A stretch of DNA of 64,000 nt, from positions 62,001-126,000 of the forward strand of contig DAITDU010000001.1 of the NCBI GenBank assembly GCA_036839715.1. Reading direction: 5' to 3'. Positions 15,688 through 25,241 of the stretch are shown one piece after another (the first letter of the stretch is position 1; each line of letters opens with the position of its first letter). The notes below the pieces were generated by a model. The model searched no databases, was not told where the DNA came from, and saw nothing but the letters and a program-made list of their open reading frames with translations. This DNA comes from Thermocaproicibacter sp002410755 (GTDB lineage Bacteria > Bacillota > Clostridia > Oscillospirales > Acutalibacteraceae). Made by a program: the position numbers and the translations under genes.

Positions 15688-17043
15688 ATGGAGCGTGTGA
15701 AGCGGATAGCCGCTGCAGTGGCACTTTTCCTCGCTGCTGCAATGATGCTTTCAGGCTGTTCTTTTGTCGGCCTTGACGCTCAGACCCTGATGCATGCACC
15801 AAAGCCAACCGGTGAGAATGAGGCAGATATTCAGCACCTCCTCGACGAGACGGCAGGCGGGCAGATGACCTTAAAATACCCGGTCAGCGGGGAGTACCGT
15901 TCTGCTATCCTGAAGCATGACCTCAGTGGAGATAAGGCCGATGAAGCGATTGCGTTTTATCAGAAAAGCGATGACGCCGACGGAACCAATATCGTTTTTA
16001 TGCAGAGGGAAGGAACGTGGAAAATCGTCGGGACTTTTTCCAACCAAGCTACCCAGGTAGACCGTATCTGCTATGGCGACCTGTATGGCGACGGCAAGGA
16101 TGAAGCTGTTGTCGGCTGGGGGAACAGCCTTAACAACAATGGTGCCATCTGCGTTTATTCTTACAAAAATGGTAAGGTAACCGAACAGCGCCTGAAGCAG
16201 ACTTATACGGAAATGGAAGTTGAGGATTTTGACGGGGATGGCCGCAGCGAGATTTTCACTGCAAATATTACCCAGGGCGACCAGCCTGCGGAAGCATGTC
16301 TAATCCGGGTGGACAGCGACCATGCTGAAGTTATGGGCAGCGCTCCACTGGATAGCGGAGTTACACATTATGCCTCTGTGCAGACGGGCCTGATTGACAA
16401 AAAGCAAAAGGGCGTCGTGCTGGATGGTGTGAAGTCCTCCAATACAATGGTGACGGAACTGCTTTACTGGGATGCAAAGAAAAAAGCACTGGTTGCGCCG
16501 TTCTATGACGCAGCGTCCAAAATGGTCAAGAGCACTGCCCGCGCGACTGCTGTCGTAGCAACTGATATTAACAGTGACAAAATCATTGAGGTCCCGATTG
16601 TCTCCTTGATGCCGGGGTACAGCGACAGCACGGCTGATGAAGCGGACTGCCTCACAACCTGGGAACGGTACGATACGCAGAACAATACGTTTTCCCGCGT
16701 TAGGAGCATGGTGATAAACTTTGCAGACGGCTACATGTTCTCTATACCGAGTGCATGGCGCGGAAAAATTACAACAAAGATGGATCCATCCACACGGTCG
16801 TTTTCATTTTACCAGTGGATGCAGTCGCCGAAGAATGCTACGGGCGTTCTTGGGCCTCAACTTCTGCGGATAGAAGTTTTCACGAAAAAGGAATGGGACG
16901 CCGGTACGGGGACAAAAGATTATTTTGAACTTTACAATAAGGACAACCTTGTTTTTGCCGCAGTAAGGCCGTCCCCGGACAATTCCCTTTCTCTCACGGA
17001 AGTAGAAATAAAAGAAGCATTCCAGCTAATTAATAAGGAATAA
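15688..17043 (+). CDS. Lipoprotein with FG-GAP/VCBS-like repeats
   Basis: The 451-residue protein has a lipoprotein signal with lipobox LSGC (Cys near residue 24). At least four acidic Ca-site-like turns recur: DLSGDKADEA, DLYGDGKDEA, DFDGDGRSE and DINSDKIIE, the pattern of FG-GAP/VCBS beta-propeller blades. It should be anchored to the outer face of the membrane. The next gene, a response regulator, follows after 19 bases, so this protein may be an accessory of that signalling pair; that is inference. The AGGGGG ribosome site abuts ATG 15688, so GTG 15697 may be the real start. I do not recognise a named family. Confidence 0.75.
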   Translation: MERVKRIAAAVALFLAAAMMLSGCSFVGLDAQTLMHAPKPTGENEADIQHLLDETAGGQMTLKYPVSGEYRSAILKHDLSGDKADEAIAFYQKSDDADGTNIVFMQREGTWKIVGTFSNQATQVDRICYGDLYGDGKDEAVVGWGNSLNNNGAICVYSYKNGKVTEQRLKQTYTEMEVEDFDGDGRSEIFTANITQGDQPAEACLIRVDSDHAEVMGSAPLDSGVTHYASVQTGLIDKKQKGVVLDGVKSSNTMVTELLYWDAKKKALVAPFYDAASKMVKSTARATAVVATDINSDKIIEVPIVSLMPGYSDSTADEADCLTTWERYDTQNNTFSRVRSMVINFADGYMFSIPSAWRGKITTKMDPSTRSFSFYQWMQSPKNATGVLGPQLLRIEVFTKKEWDAGTGTKDYFELYNKDNLVFAAVRPSPDNSLSLTEVEIKEAFQLINKE

Positions 17044-17062
17044 ATTGTCTGGAGGGAGCCCT

Positions 17063-17767
17063 TTGAAGACGATTCTCGTTGCGGAAGATGAACAGGCTAT
17101 CCGCGAATTTGTAGTTATTAACCTGAAGCGCGCAGGCTATACAACACTGGAGGCTTCTACGGGAGACGAAGCGCTGGAGATTTATGGCCGGGAGGGCGCA
17201 AATATTGATGTTGCCGTGCTGGATATCATGATGCCCGGCCAGAACGATGGCCTGGCTGTCTGCAAAGAACTCCGCCGCCGCAGCGGTTCTATCGGCATTA
17301 TCATGCTGACGGCGAAAACGCAGGAGATGGATAAGGTAGGCGGCCTGATGATGGGCGCGGACGATTATGTGACAAAGCCGTTCAGCCCAAGCGAACTTGT
17401 TGCCCGTGTTGATGCTGTTTACCGGCGTGTTGCGCTGGAACATTCCCGCAGTCATGATGGCTTTCGTGAGGAGCTGCGCTCCGGCGACTTTGTGCTGAAC
17501 CTGCGCAGCCGAACACTTCTGAAAGCCGGGAATCCGATTGAACTGACGCAGGTAGAGTTTCAGATTATGGAGTACTTCTTTTCCAATCCCGGTACAGCCA
17601 TAGACCGCACGGATATCCTGCGTCATGTCTGGGGTGAATCCTACTATGGGGAAGAAAAAATTGTGGATGTCAATATCCGCCGCCTGCGTATGAAGGTGGA
17701 GGACGAACCATCTAACCCGAAGCATATCATTACCGTCTGGGGCCTGGGATATAAATGGCAGGTATAA
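17063..17767 (+). CDS. OmpR-family response regulator
   Basis: The 234-residue protein has a receiver domain with the acidic pocket AEDE near residues 7-10, phosphoacceptor D54 in VLDIMMPG and the VTKPFSP lysine, then a winged-helix DNA-binding domain (LTQVEFQIMEYF, DILRHVWGE, VDVNIRRLRMKVE). The start is TTG at 17063, six bases after GGAGGG; the open frame extends further without homology. It pairs with the histidine kinase that starts 82 bases downstream. The target genes are unknown. Confidence 0.92.
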   Translation: MKTILVAEDEQAIREFVVINLKRAGYTTLEASTGDEALEIYGREGANIDVAVLDIMMPGQNDGLAVCKELRRRSGSIGIIMLTAKTQEMDKVGGLMMGADDYVTKPFSPSELVARVDAVYRRVALEHSRSHDGFREELRSGDFVLNLRSRTLLKAGNPIELTQVEFQIMEYFFSNPGTAIDRTDILRHVWGESYYGEEKIVDVNIRRLRMKVEDEPSNPKHIITVWGLGYKWQV

Positions 17768-17849
17768 GACGGCAGAACGATTTTACGAAAGGGACCAGGG
17801 AAGGTGCTTCCCCGGCCTTCTGAGAAAATGAACGGCAGGAGGCGGGAAA

Positions 17850-19334
17850 GTGAAGAGGAAAGGAAAGAGCGAAACGGGAAAGCGGGGCGGCATTACACGG
17901 CGCTGGATTAAGAACAGCCTCAGTGCAATTTTCCTCATCGTGATTGTGCTTATTCTAACACTTTCCATTGCCATGAAAGGTTATGTCTACAACGGTATCC
18001 AGTCTGCGCTGAATGGACGTTCCGACGAGCTGACAAACATTTTTTCCAGCTATGGCAGAAAGTCCGCTTCCGATTTTCTGCGTGCTGCACGCGACTATGT
18101 TGAAGATTTCCCCAACAAGGAAAGCATGGAGCTTATGGTTATCAATCAGGGCGGGCATATTGTGACGACTTCCATTGGCTTTGCACCGGATGAAACACAG
18201 GAAATGCCGGACTACAGCAGCGCGGTGGAGGGCACAAATGATTATGGTACCTGGACAGGCAAGCTGAAGACAGGGGAGCGTGTCATGGCTGTTACCCGTG
18301 TAATCCGCAACGAATCAGGTTCCCCTGTGGGTGCTATTCGCTATGTCGTTTCCATGGAAGAAGCCGATCAGCAGATTTTTATTGTTATTGCAGCGCTTCT
18401 CACGGTTGGTGCAGTTATCATTGTCTTCGTTTATTTCTCCGGGCAATATTTTATCCGCTCCATTCTTATGCCAATCCGCCAGATTGGCTCTACAGCAAAA
18501 CGCATTGCCCAGGGTGATTTCAAGGTGCGGATTATTAAGACCAACAATGATGAAATCGGCGACCTCTGTGATACAATCAATGATATGGCAGAGGAATTGG
18601 GCCAGACTGAAAAAATGAAAAATGATTTTATTTCTTCGGTTTCCCATGAACTGCGCACGCCGCTTACCGCTATCAAGGGTTGGGCGGAAACGCTCCAGAC
18701 CGGTGAGACGGACCCGCAGACATTTAACCGCGGAATGGATATTATTGTAAGCGAGACCGAACGCCTGTCCGGCATTGTGGAAGAACTGCTTGATTTCTCA
18801 CGGATGCAAAGCGGACGTATGACTCTTACAATGGATAAAATTGACATTCTTGCAGAACTTGGCGCTGCGGTCTATATGTTCAGTGAGCGCGCGCACAAAG
18901 AGCATAAGTTCCTCATTTATGACGAGCCGGCTATGCTTCCTCCGGTTCTTGGCGATATTAACCGCCTGCGTCAGGTCTTTGTCAATGTGCTGGACAATGC
19001 GCTGAAATACACAAAGGAAGGCGGCACAATCACCGTCACCGCCGAAGCGGAGGAAGCTGGATTTATCCGCATTGTAATTGCGGACGACGGCTGCGGAATC
19101 CCGGCGGAGCATCTGCCCAATGTGAAGAAAAAATTCTATAAGGCGAACCAGACCGTCCGCGGCTCCGGCATCGGCCTTGCACTTGCCGACGAGATCATGA
19201 CACTTCACTCCGGAAGCCTTGATATTGACAGCCACGAGAATGTTGGCACAGCCGTTACAATACGCATCCCGACTTTCCGCAAACTGGAAAACGGGACATG
19301 GGAAGCTGCTAAGGGGGAACAGAAAGCCAAATGA
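17850..19334 (+). CDS. Membrane sensor histidine kinase
   Basis: The 494-residue kinase has a basic N-terminal tail, membrane segment 1 at about 30-50, an extracytoplasmic sensor of about 125 residues, segment 2 at about 177-198, a HAMP linker, the dimerisation domain with phospho-acceptor H266 in SSVSHELRTPL, and an ATPase domain with N, G1 (DDGCGIP) and G2 (GSGIGLALA) boxes. Start is GTG 17850 after CAGGAGGCGGG. The layout resembles PhoR/WalK/ResE kinases. Its ATG-overlap with the DUF1385 gene suggests one transcript. The signal is not deducible from sequence. Confidence 0.92.
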   Translation: MKRKGKSETGKRGGITRRWIKNSLSAIFLIVIVLILTLSIAMKGYVYNGIQSALNGRSDELTNIFSSYGRKSASDFLRAARDYVEDFPNKESMELMVINQGGHIVTTSIGFAPDETQEMPDYSSAVEGTNDYGTWTGKLKTGERVMAVTRVIRNESGSPVGAIRYVVSMEEADQQIFIVIAALLTVGAVIIVFVYFSGQYFIRSILMPIRQIGSTAKRIAQGDFKVRIIKTNNDEIGDLCDTINDMAEELGQTEKMKNDFISSVSHELRTPLTAIKGWAETLQTGETDPQTFNRGMDIIVSETERLSGIVEELLDFSRMQSGRMTLTMDKIDILAELGAAVYMFSERAHKEHKFLIYDEPAMLPPVLGDINRLRQVFVNVLDNALKYTKEGGTITVTAEAEEAGFIRIVIADDGCGIPAEHLPNVKKKFYKANQTVRGSGIGLALADEIMTLHSGSLDIDSHENVGTAVTIRIPTFRKLENGTWEAAKGEQKAK

Positions 19335-20296
19335 GCAGGGAAAAAACAAAGTGCATTACCTCTATTGGCGGACAGGCACTTGTGGAAGGCATTATGATGC
19401 GCGGCCCGGAGAAAACGGAACTGGCCGTCCGTCTGCCGGACGGGACGATTTCACTGGAGCAGATGAAAACGGCAGAGCTCAGGCAATCCTCCGGCCATAT
19501 CTGGCAGCTTCCCTTTTTTCGCGGCATGGTCGCCTTTGTGGATTCCCTTACAACCGGCTACCGCGCGATGATGCGCTCGGTGGAAAAGGCTGGGCTGGAA
19601 GAGGAGGAAGAATCAAAGCTGGAGCGCTGGGCTGACGAAAAGTTCGGAAACAAGGCCATGAATGCCGTTTCGGCAGTGGGGACTGTGCTCGGATTCGTAA
19701 TTGCGGTTGCCCTGTTTTTTGTGTTGCCTACCTGGCTTTTTAATTTGCTCCAGAGAGCTGCGGGGCCGGCCCTTGCGGTCTGGCGTTCCCCCGCTGAAGG
19801 CGTGATGCGTATTGGCATTTTCATTTCTTACCTTGCCGCATGTGCAGCAATGCCGGACATGCACCGTGTGTTTCAGTACCATGGCGCTGAGCATAAGACA
19901 ATCTTCTGCTATGAAAACGGGGAAGAACTTACGGTTGAAAATGTGAGGAAGCACCAGCGTTTTCACCCGCGCTGTGGTACAAGCTTCTTTGCCCTGATGC
20001 TGTTGATTGGAATTCTGATTGGCTTCCTTATCCCATTTACGGATCCTTTTATCCGCACATTGGCAAAACTTGCATGTATCCCGGTTGTTGTTGGCTGCGG
20101 CTATGAACTGCTCCGCTACTGCGGACGGAATGACAACCTGCTTACACATATTATTTCCGCACCGGGCCTGTGGGTTCAGCGCCTGACAACAAAAGAGCCG
20201 GATGACAACATGATTGGGGTTGCCATTGCCGCCATGCGCGAAGTGATTCCGGAGAACGGGGAAGACCGGATTGAGATTGCGGGGAAGACAGAATGA
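19331..20296 (+). CDS. DUF1385 membrane protein (YqhQ-like)
   Basis: The 321-residue protein starts with the DUF1385 signature SIGGQALVEGIMMRGP and later has MHRVFQYHGAEHKTIFCYE and RFHPRCGTSFF, both hallmarks of the family. About four membrane segments are visible (around 115-140, 160-180, 215-240, 245-265). The ATGA overlap with the kinase stop and with prmC at the other end shows a tight operon. The family is common in Bacillota next to prmC, and its function is not established. Confidence 0.9.
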   Translation: MSREKTKCITSIGGQALVEGIMMRGPEKTELAVRLPDGTISLEQMKTAELRQSSGHIWQLPFFRGMVAFVDSLTTGYRAMMRSVEKAGLEEEEESKLERWADEKFGNKAMNAVSAVGTVLGFVIAVALFFVLPTWLFNLLQRAAGPALAVWRSPAEGVMRIGIFISYLAACAAMPDMHRVFQYHGAEHKTIFCYENGEELTVENVRKHQRFHPRCGTSFFALMLLIGILIGFLIPFTDPFIRTLAKLACIPVVVGCGYELLRYCGRNDNLLTHIISAPGLWVQRLTTKEPDDNMIGVAIAAMREVIPENGEDRIEIAGKTE

Positions 20297-21165
20297 CAAT
20301 CGGGGAAGCATACCGCATGGGCCGGAAATTCCTGCGGGAATCCGGCTGTGACTCACCGTCATTTGACGCGGGATGCCTGTTCCAGAGAACCTTCGGGCTG
20401 GACCGGCAGCAGCGAATCTTGGATTCAGACTGGGAAGCGGATAAAAAAAAGACAGCGGCTTACCTTGCGATGGCGCGGGAGCGCGCGGGGGGGAGGCCGC
20501 TTCAGTATATATTGGGCGAATGGCCTTTTTTTGGTCTGACACTTGCAGTTGGGGAAGGCGTCTTATGCCCCCGTGAGGAGACGGAACAGCTTGTCCGTGA
20601 AGCGGCCCGCCGGCTGGAAGGGAACGCAAAACCCAAAATCCTTGACCTCTGCTCTGGATCAGGTGCTGTTGCGCTGGGCCTCGCTTCTTGTTTTCCCGGT
20701 GCACATATCACTGCGGCAGAAAAATATGAGAAGGCTTTTTCTTACCTGGAAAAGAATATTGTAAAAACCGGCCTTTCCAATGTAAAAGCAGTGCAACTTG
20801 ACCTTTTGGACCCAAATGCTGCCCAAAGCTTTTCCGGTCTCGATGCGGTTGTATGCAATCCGCCTTATGTCCGGACTGGGGAGATTCCGGGGCTGCAAAG
20901 GGAAGTCCGCCGCGAGCCGCAGGAAGCCCTTGACGGAGGGGCAGATGGCCTCAGGTTCTACCGTGCCCTGGCGGAACTCTGGCTGCCGGAACTAAAGCCG
21001 GGTGGAATTGCCGCCGTAGAGATTGGCGAGGGGGAAGCCGCAGCTGTCTGCGCACTCTTTGAGACAACACTTGCAGACCTCCGTGTGCTGCGGGACTTTT
21101 CCGGCTATGATCGTGTTGTCAGCGGAAGCCGCAAGAGTTGCTTTTCAGCGGGAAAACATTTATAA
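20293..21165 (+). CDS. prmC: Peptide chain release factor glutamine methyltransferase
   Basis: PrmC methylates the Gln of the GGQ motif in RF1 and RF2 with S-adenosylmethionine. The 290-residue product has a helical N-terminal domain, the SAM-binding DLCSGSGAVALGLA near residues 117-130, and the substrate motif CNPPYVRTGEI near 193-203. The ATG overlaps the DUF1385 stop (ATGA). In most bacteria it follows prfA; here it follows DUF1385, a known Bacillota alternative. Confidence 0.95.
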   Translation: MTIGEAYRMGRKFLRESGCDSPSFDAGCLFQRTFGLDRQQRILDSDWEADKKKTAAYLAMARERAGGRPLQYILGEWPFFGLTLAVGEGVLCPREETEQLVREAARRLEGNAKPKILDLCSGSGAVALGLASCFPGAHITAAEKYEKAFSYLEKNIVKTGLSNVKAVQLDLLDPNAAQSFSGLDAVVCNPPYVRTGEIPGLQREVRREPQEALDGGADGLRFYRALAELWLPELKPGGIAAVEIGEGEAAAVCALFETTLADLRVLRDFSGYDRVVSGSRKSCFSAGKHL

Positions 21166-21207
21166 TAAAATAGATTTGCATCTCATGCAGGGATGGGAGG
21201 AATGGAC

Positions 21208-22389
21208 ATGTCGGAAAAAGGGGCAGCAACAAGAAAACTGACCAAAACGGTTGATACCAATACCGATAAAAAGCAGGCGCTGGAAACAGCTCTTGCACAG
21301 ATTGAAAAGCAGTTTGGCAAGGGGGCCGTCATGCGCCTTGGGCAGGATCGCGCCATGCAGGTAGCTGCTATTCCGACTGGTTCCATTGGCCTTGACATGG
21401 CCCTTGGTATTGGCGGGTTACCGCGTGGAAGAATTGTGGAGATTTTCGGGCCGGAAAGCTCCGGAAAGACGACACTTGCTCTCCACTGCATTGCACAGGG
21501 GCAAAAAAACGGTGGAAATGCCGCATTCATTGATGTGGAGCATGCCCTTGACCCTTCCTATGCCGCAGCACTCGGCGTGGATGTGGATTCCCTCCTTGTC
21601 TCTCAGCCGGATACCGGTGAGCAGGCACTTGAAATTACGGAGGCGCTTGTCCGCTCCGGCGCAATCGACGTGATTGTAATTGACTCCGTAGCAGCGCTTG
21701 TTCCCCGCGCGGAGATTGAAGGGGAAATGGGCGACAATGTTGTCGGCCTGCAGGCCCGCCTGATGTCACAGGCGCTGCGCAAGCTTGCCGGTGCAATTTC
21801 AAAATCGAACTGTATTGCTGTTTTTATCAACCAGCTCCGTGAAAAAATCGGTATTACCTATGGAAACCCTGAAGTCACGACGGGCGGACGCGCACTGAAA
21901 TTTTATGCCTCAGTCCGGCTTGATGTCCGCAGGGGAGAAGCGATTAAAGTCGGCGGTCAGCAAGTCGGCTCACGTACAAAGGTAAGGGTTGTCAAGAACA
22001 AAATCGCCCCTCCTTTCCGCGTAGCGGAGTTTGATATGATGTACGGCCATGGTATTTCCCATACCGGTGAAGTCCTTGACCTTGGCGTCGATTTGGATAT
22101 TGTTCAAAAGAGCGGCGCATGGTACAACTATGGGGACGTCCGCCTTGGGCAGGGCCGAGAAAATGCAAAAAAATTCCTGGATGAGCATCCGGAGACAGCG
22201 CAGGAAATTGAAACCAAAATCCGCGCGGATTCCGGGAAACTGTTTTCAAGGTCCGGTACGCCGGAAAAGCATTCCGGTTCCGGCGGAGCAAAACCGGTAG
22301 AAACATCGGAACCGGAAGAACCATCCCCATCCCAGAGCGATGAGGAACGCTACGGCACTGATATTGATATTGAGGCCGATGATACATGA
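21208..22389 (+). CDS. recA: Recombinase RecA
   Basis: RecA forms the filament for homologous recombination and triggers LexA self-cleavage. The Walker A motif GPESSGKTT has K87, and the MAW, L1 and L2 regions (GEQALEI, RAEIEGEMGD, NQLREKIG) are intact. I start at ATG 21208, seven bases after GGGAGG; ATGs at 21193 and 21202 are alternatives. The end is a long acidic tail (EPEEPSPSQSDEE). No LexA box (GAAC-N4-GTTC) was found in the short upstream gap, so it may be read from the prmC transcript. Confidence 0.98.
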   Translation: MSEKGAATRKLTKTVDTNTDKKQALETALAQIEKQFGKGAVMRLGQDRAMQVAAIPTGSIGLDMALGIGGLPRGRIVEIFGPESSGKTTLALHCIAQGQKNGGNAAFIDVEHALDPSYAAALGVDVDSLLVSQPDTGEQALEITEALVRSGAIDVIVIDSVAALVPRAEIEGEMGDNVVGLQARLMSQALRKLAGAISKSNCIAVFINQLREKIGITYGNPEVTTGGRALKFYASVRLDVRRGEAIKVGGQQVGSRTKVRVVKNKIAPPFRVAEFDMMYGHGISHTGEVLDLGVDLDIVQKSGAWYNYGDVRLGQGRENAKKFLDEHPETAQEIETKIRADSGKLFSRSGTPEKHSGSGGAKPVETSEPEEPSPSQSDEERYGTDIDIEADDT

Positions 22390-23003
22390 TGCTGACTTCC
22401 GCCGAACCGCACGGCAAAAACCTTGTGTCACTTTTTATCGACGGTGAGAAGGCGGTCGACCTTGACGCAGAGATTTATCTGAAATCCGGGCTGCACCTAG
22501 GGGACAGCCTTGATGATGAGCAGTTGAAAAAACTGCTCCTTGCAAGCGATGCCCGGCGCGCGGAACAGAAAGCCATGAATCTTCTCAGCTTTCGTGCGCA
22601 CTCTGAAAAAGAGCTTGCCCGTAAACTGGGCCGATTTTTTCCGGCAGAAGCCGCCGGAAAAGCGGCGGCTAGGATGGTTGAGCTTGGCCTTGTGAATGAT
22701 GAGGAATATGCGAAAGGCCTTGCACGCAAACTTTTTTCCCACAAAGGTTTTGCTGCACGACGTGTCTGCATAGAACTGATGAGACGGGGTATTTCCCGTG
22801 AAACTGCGGAGCGTGCCGCAGAGGAAGCTGCGCCGGCAGACCCGGGCAAAACTGCAAAAGAAATCCTCAAAAAGAAATACTTAAACTGCTTAAATGAAGA
22901 AAAAGGACGCCTGCGCGCTGCTGCTGCCCTCCACCGCATGGGCTATTGCTGGGATGATATCCGCAGTGCAATTCGTGAAATGACAACAGATGAGGATGAA
23001 TAA
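22386..23003 (+). CDS. recX: Recombination regulator RecX
   Basis: RecX binds RecA filaments and dampens their activity. The 205-residue protein shows three-helix repeats with the family motif FRAHSEKELARKL near residue 70 and NDEEYAKGLARKL near 100. It overlaps the recA stop by four bases (ATGATG), a common recA-recX coupling. Length is normal for Bacillota. The next gene, rimO, starts one base after its stop. Confidence 0.92.
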   Translation: MMLTSAEPHGKNLVSLFIDGEKAVDLDAEIYLKSGLHLGDSLDDEQLKKLLLASDARRAEQKAMNLLSFRAHSEKELARKLGRFFPAEAAGKAAARMVELGLVNDEEYAKGLARKLFSHKGFAARRVCIELMRRGISRETAERAAEEAAPADPGKTAKEILKKKYLNCLNEEKGRLRAAAALHRMGYCWDDIRSAIREMTTDEDE

Positions 23004-24332
23004 ATGCCATATTCAGTAGGGCTTGTAAACCTTGGATGTGCAAAGAATCAAGTGGACGGGGAAATCATGCTTGCCACCCTCCGCAAGGCCGGATATATCA
23101 TCAGGGATGATGCCTCGCTTGCAGACATTGCGCTTGTAAATACATGCGGCTTTATTACTGCCGCCAAACAGGAATCCATTAATGAAATCCTTGAGCTTAC
23201 AAAGCTGAAAGCCGAAGGGAAAATCAAGGCCATTATTGTAACAGGTTGCCTTGCGGAACGTTACCGCGAACAGGTGATGAAAGAAATTCCCGAAGTGGAT
23301 GCCGTTGCAGGGATCGGCGCGGATTCGGACATTGTTTCCGTTGTGAAAGAGGCTGTCGGCGGAAGACGGGAGCAACTATTCCCGGAGAAAACAAAACTGC
23401 CGCTTTGCGGGGAGCGTGTCCTTCTTACGCCAAGCTGGTCGGTTTACCTCAAAATTGCCGAAGGGTGCAATAACCGCTGCTCCTACTGTGCCATCCCGAT
23501 GATCCGCGGAAGATACCGTTCCCGCACGCTGGAAAACATTGTGGAGGAAGCTGAGTGCCTTGCAAAAAATGGCGCAAGGGAACTGATCCTGATTGCGCAG
23601 GACACAACATGCTATGGAATTGACCTTTATGGAAAATATATGCTTCCGGAACTTCTGCACCGCCTGTGCAAAATCCCGGGCATCGAATGGATCCGCGTAC
23701 TTTATGCTTATCCGGAAACCATAACGGATGAATTGCTGTATACCATTGCCGGGGAAGAGAAAGTCGTCCCTTATATTGATCTTCCGCTTCAACACTGCAA
23801 TGGAGAAATTCTACGCTCCATGCGCCGCGGTGGTGACCGCAGGACTCTGGATGCACTGATCCGCAGGATGCGCAGGGAAGTGCCGGGCCTGGTTCTCCGC
23901 ACGACGCTGATTGCCGGTTACCCGGGCGAGACACCTGAGCAGTTTGATGAGCTCTGCTCTTTTGTGAGGGGAACCCGCTTTGAGCGCCTTGGCTGTTTTG
24001 CCTATTCCCAGGAGGAGGGCACGGCTGCCGCCGCGCTTCCCGGCCAGATTGACGAAGAAGAAAAACAGCGCCGCGCGGAAACCATTATGGAACTTCAGAT
24101 GAACATTATGCAGGAGCAGGGGGAAGCAATGGCAGGGCATACGCTACGCGTGTTGACAGAAGGCTTCGACCGCTTCGCGGACTGCTGGTTTGGGCGCTCC
24201 TATATGGATTCACCCGACGTAGACGGAAAAATATATTTTCAGGCAAAAGGAGAAAAACCCGTCCCAGGCAGGTTTGTGAACGTCAGGATTACAGACTGCA
24301 TCGATGGAGACCTGACAGGCGAAACTGTCTGA
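23004..24332 (+). CDS. rimO: Ribosomal protein S12 methylthiotransferase RimO
   Basis: RimO adds a methylthio group to an aspartate of S12. The 442-residue protein has the N-terminal UPF0004 domain (VNLGCAKNQVDGE), a radical-SAM domain with CNNRCSYCAIP near residues 153-163, and a C-terminal TRAM domain. The GCAKNQVD motif and length favour RimO over MiaB or MtaB. The ATG follows the recX stop directly. Confidence 0.93.
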   Translation: MPYSVGLVNLGCAKNQVDGEIMLATLRKAGYIIRDDASLADIALVNTCGFITAAKQESINEILELTKLKAEGKIKAIIVTGCLAERYREQVMKEIPEVDAVAGIGADSDIVSVVKEAVGGRREQLFPEKTKLPLCGERVLLTPSWSVYLKIAEGCNNRCSYCAIPMIRGRYRSRTLENIVEEAECLAKNGARELILIAQDTTCYGIDLYGKYMLPELLHRLCKIPGIEWIRVLYAYPETITDELLYTIAGEEKVVPYIDLPLQHCNGEILRSMRRGGDRRTLDALIRRMRREVPGLVLRTTLIAGYPGETPEQFDELCSFVRGTRFERLGCFAYSQEEGTAAAALPGQIDEEEKQRRAETIMELQMNIMQEQGEAMAGHTLRVLTEGFDRFADCWFGRSYMDSPDVDGKIYFQAKGEKPVPGRFVNVRITDCIDGDLTGETV

Positions 24333-24346
24333 CAGGAGGCAAATTC

Positions 24347-24916
24347 ATGAACCTTCCGAATAAGCTGACTCTGCTGCGTGTAGTGCTTGTGCCTGTTTTT
24401 ACTATTTTTGTACTGTATTCTCAGATCCCTTTCCATTATTTCTGGGCGCTGCTCATATTTATTGTGGCTTCCCTGACAGACCACTATGATGGAAAAATTG
24501 CACGGGACAGGAACCTCATTACAAACTTTGGAAAATTTCTTGATCCGCTTGCCGATAAAATTCTTATTATCTCTGCATTGATTTGTTTCCTTGCACTCGG
24601 GTTTGCAAATGTGTGGTGTGTCCTTATTATCATTGTACGGGAACTGATGGTGACATCCCTTCGCCTTCTGGCACTGGAAGAGGGCGGAAAGGTGATTGCT
24701 GCAAACCGGTGGGGTAAAATAAAAACGATCAGCCAAATGGCGGCGGTCATTTTCATCCTTTTTGTGCAAAGCATCCTTGAGATTGTGGGGAAGCCGTCAC
24801 CGGAGCCGGTGCTTTTGGCAGGCAGTGCTCTCATTTGGATTGCAACGATTCTGACGGTTGTTTCCGGTGTGATTTATATCCGCGAAAATATTGCCATGTT
24901 TCGTTCAGAAAAATAA
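24347..24916 (+). CDS. pgsA: CDP-diacylglycerol-glycerol-3-phosphate 3-phosphatidyltransferase
   Basis: PgsA makes phosphatidylglycerol phosphate, the precursor of phosphatidylglycerol and cardiolipin. The 189-residue membrane protein contains the CDP-alcohol transferase motif DG-x2-AR-x8-G-x3-D-x3-D (DGKIAR ... GKFLDPLAD, near residues 48-70) and four to five further membrane segments. The start ATG has AGGAGGC upstream. rimO-pgsA adjacency is common in Clostridia. Confidence 0.95.
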   Translation: MNLPNKLTLLRVVLVPVFTIFVLYSQIPFHYFWALLIFIVASLTDHYDGKIARDRNLITNFGKFLDPLADKILIISALICFLALGFANVWCVLIIIVRELMVTSLRLLALEEGGKVIAANRWGKIKTISQMAAVIFILFVQSILEIVGKPSPEPVLLAGSALIWIATILTVVSGVIYIRENIAMFRSEK

Positions 24917-24924
24917 GGCCCGGC

Positions 24925-24953
24925 ATTTACAAAACACGGATTTTGTACTATAC
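24925..24953 (+). promoter_or_regulatory. Promoter of the cysE-cysS T-box transcript
   Basis: TTTACA (24925-24930), a 17-base spacer and TATACT (24948-24953) form a near-consensus vegetative promoter. The expected start near 24960 gives a leader of about 340 bases that includes the T-box. Confidence 0.7.
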
Positions 24954-25017
24954 TGATCTCGTAATAATTTGCAGTCACGTCCGGCACATGCCGGGAATAT
25001 TTTGTGCTGTAATTGAA

Positions 25018-25241
25018 ACGCAATGAACGGAAGAAGTATCTGCCAGAAGGGGACACCAGAGAGAAAGTGCCAATAGGCTGAAAACACTTTTTGCCTCCCT
25101 GACAGGGAAATGCGTCCGTGAGCGTGCAGGAGGAAATCCCTGTACGGCCGGCCCCCGTTAGCAGTGCCGAAAAGTTAGAAATACGGAGTGGAACCGCGAA
25201 ATTTTTCGCCTCCGTCCTAAAAAGGACGGAGGCTTATTTTT
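25018..25241 (+). promoter_or_regulatory. T-box riboswitch, cysteine-specific (TGC specifier)
   Basis: The T-box core TGGAACCGCG is at 25189-25198. ACGCA (25018-25022) and TGCGT (25111-25115) close Stem I, which contains CAGAGAG near 25059-25065 and a TGC triplet at 25092-25094 in the specifier position, 17 bases before the end of the stem. The antiterminator pairs ACGGAG (25183-25188) with CTCCGT (25210-25215). The competing terminator pairs 25208-25217 with 25224-25233 and runs into TTATTTTTT. Uncharged tRNA(Cys) should therefore switch on cysE and cysS. A further 9-bp hairpin (25263-25285) lies between the T-box and the cysE ribosome site. Confidence 0.9.

Noticed and set aside
19613..20704. 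Minus-strand frame of 363 codons opposite DUF1385 and prmC
   Set aside because: Both plus-strand genes are clear family members; the antisense product is unlike any protein.
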